Part shown: positions 24,762 through 25,090 of the stretch, in pieces
Layout: the number at the start of each line of letters is the position of its first letter
Position numbering within the stretch: position 1 is the first letter of the stretch
Assembly (NCBI GenBank): GCA_964395975.1
Contig: CAYNBZ010000033.1
Location: 1 to 25,090 of the forward strand
DNA: 25,090 nucleotides
Direction: 5' to 3'
DNA from: Avimuribaculum sp964395975
GTDB taxonomy: Bacteria > Bacteroidota > Bacteroidia > Bacteroidales > Muribaculaceae
Translations under genes and position numbers: made by a program
The notes under the pieces: model-generated
What the model was told of the DNA's origin: nothing
Seen by the model: the letters and a program-made list of their open reading frames with translations, nothing else
Databases searched by the model: none

Positions 24762-24861
24762 CTATTTCCCCTACCTACGCAGATTTTTCGCGCACCTTTT
24801 CGTCTTTTTGTGCCACTAAAATAACAGAAACAAACAGTTCATGATATAATGCAGAAATTTA

Positions 24862-24902
24862 TTTGCTGATTTCAAGAGAAATGGCTACCTTTGTGTAAGG
24901 TA
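24862..24902 (+). promoter_or_regulatory. Bacteroidota-type promoter with an overlapping inverted repeat, for a gene beyond the window
   Basis: TTTG (24862-24865), a 20 bp spacer and TACCTTTG (24886-24893) match the consensus fully. The -7 element is the left arm of an inverted repeat TACCTT-TGTGT-AAGGTA (24886-24902) that would cover the start site near 24900, so repressor binding is conceivable. No gene begins before 25090; a tiny frame (ATG 25031, 10 codons) is not convincing. Confidence 0.65.
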
Positions 24903-24999
24903 AAAACGAAAAAGGAAGTACGACAACGAAACAGAAATAGTTCTACACATATTGCAAAACTTGTACTGACGGATTATTAGACCTGGTTGAATCTGGTAA

Positions 25000-25016
25000 A
25001 TTCGTAAATTACGAAT
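25000..25016. repeat. Perfect 8-bp palindrome with 1-bp centre in the leader
   Basis: ATTCGTAA (25000-25007), A, TTACGAAT (25009-25016) is a perfect inverted repeat. It lies about 100 nt after the likely transcription start of the right-end promoter. Its symmetric form suits a dimeric DNA-binding protein; as RNA the one-base loop cannot fold well without opening inner pairs. Confidence 0.6.
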
Positions 25017-25090
25017 ATAATACACTGTAAATGAGGGATTTGCTAAAGTTAATCTATTTATAAGGAACAAAACGGGAACGAAAATATCTT

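Noticed and set aside
23641..24860. CRISPR array or tandem repeat in the gene-poor stretch
   Set aside because: No regularly spaced exact repeats; only inverted repeats and one weak pair of similar segments.
23641..25090. Integrated element using the tRNA-Phe 3' end as attachment site
   Set aside because: No second copy of the tRNA 3' end and no integrase are present within the window; the site could lie beyond it, but nothing here shows it.

Overview
The window reads as chromosomal DNA of a Bacteroidota bacterium, most likely order Bacteroidales. A Muribaculaceae-like gut lineage is my guess from protein flavour and cannot be proven here. The support is: promoters of the Bacteroidota type (TTTG, 19-20 bp, TAnnTTTG), start codons preceded by A-rich leaders rather than Shine-Dalgarno sequences, secreted proteins with C-terminal T9SS-like sorting domains, and family-typical proteins (DUF4465, DUF4292).

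Region 1 (1-13.15 kb) is core information-processing DNA, all on the + strand: tRNA-Thr(TGT, cut by the window edge), tRNA-Tyr(GTA), tRNA-Gly(TCC), tRNA-Thr(GGT), tuf, tRNA-Trp(CCA), secE, nusG, rplK, rplA, rplJ, rplL, rpoB and rpoC. The order matches the E. coli thrU-tyrU-glyT-thrT-tufB-secE-nusG-rplKAJL-rpoBC block, with tRNA-Trp added between tuf and secE. Hairpins lie between the tRNAs and tuf, between tuf and tRNA-Trp, between rplL and rpoB (attenuator-like), between rpoB and rpoC (no U tract), and after rpoC (terminator).

Region 2 (13.2-14.45 kb) is a monocistronic secreted DUF4465 protein with its own promoter and terminator. Region 3 (14.55-21.6 kb) is an envelope-related run: dut, a FemAB/GNAT-like acyltransferase, a periplasmic TPR protein, a DUF4292 lipoprotein, an EnvC-like degenerate M23 protein and a Wzx-type flippase. 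The last five probably serve envelope assembly and cell separation. Region 4 (21.65-23.47 kb) is a second monocistronic secreted protein, with HAF-like repeats, a clear promoter, a leader of about 220 nt and a strong terminator.

Region 5 (23.5-25.09 kb) starts with a promoter and tRNA-Phe(GAA). About 1.4 kb without an intact gene follows. It holds a dense cluster of inverted repeats, the eroded 3' part of an XRE-family regulator gene on the - strand, and at the far right a good promoter with two palindromes that must serve something beyond the window. This is the only accessory-looking stretch.

I found no undescribed multi-gene system. The best leads are the remnant and palindromes of region 5, the rplL-rpoB and rpoB-rpoC RNA structures, and non-canonical but readable positions in three tRNAs.
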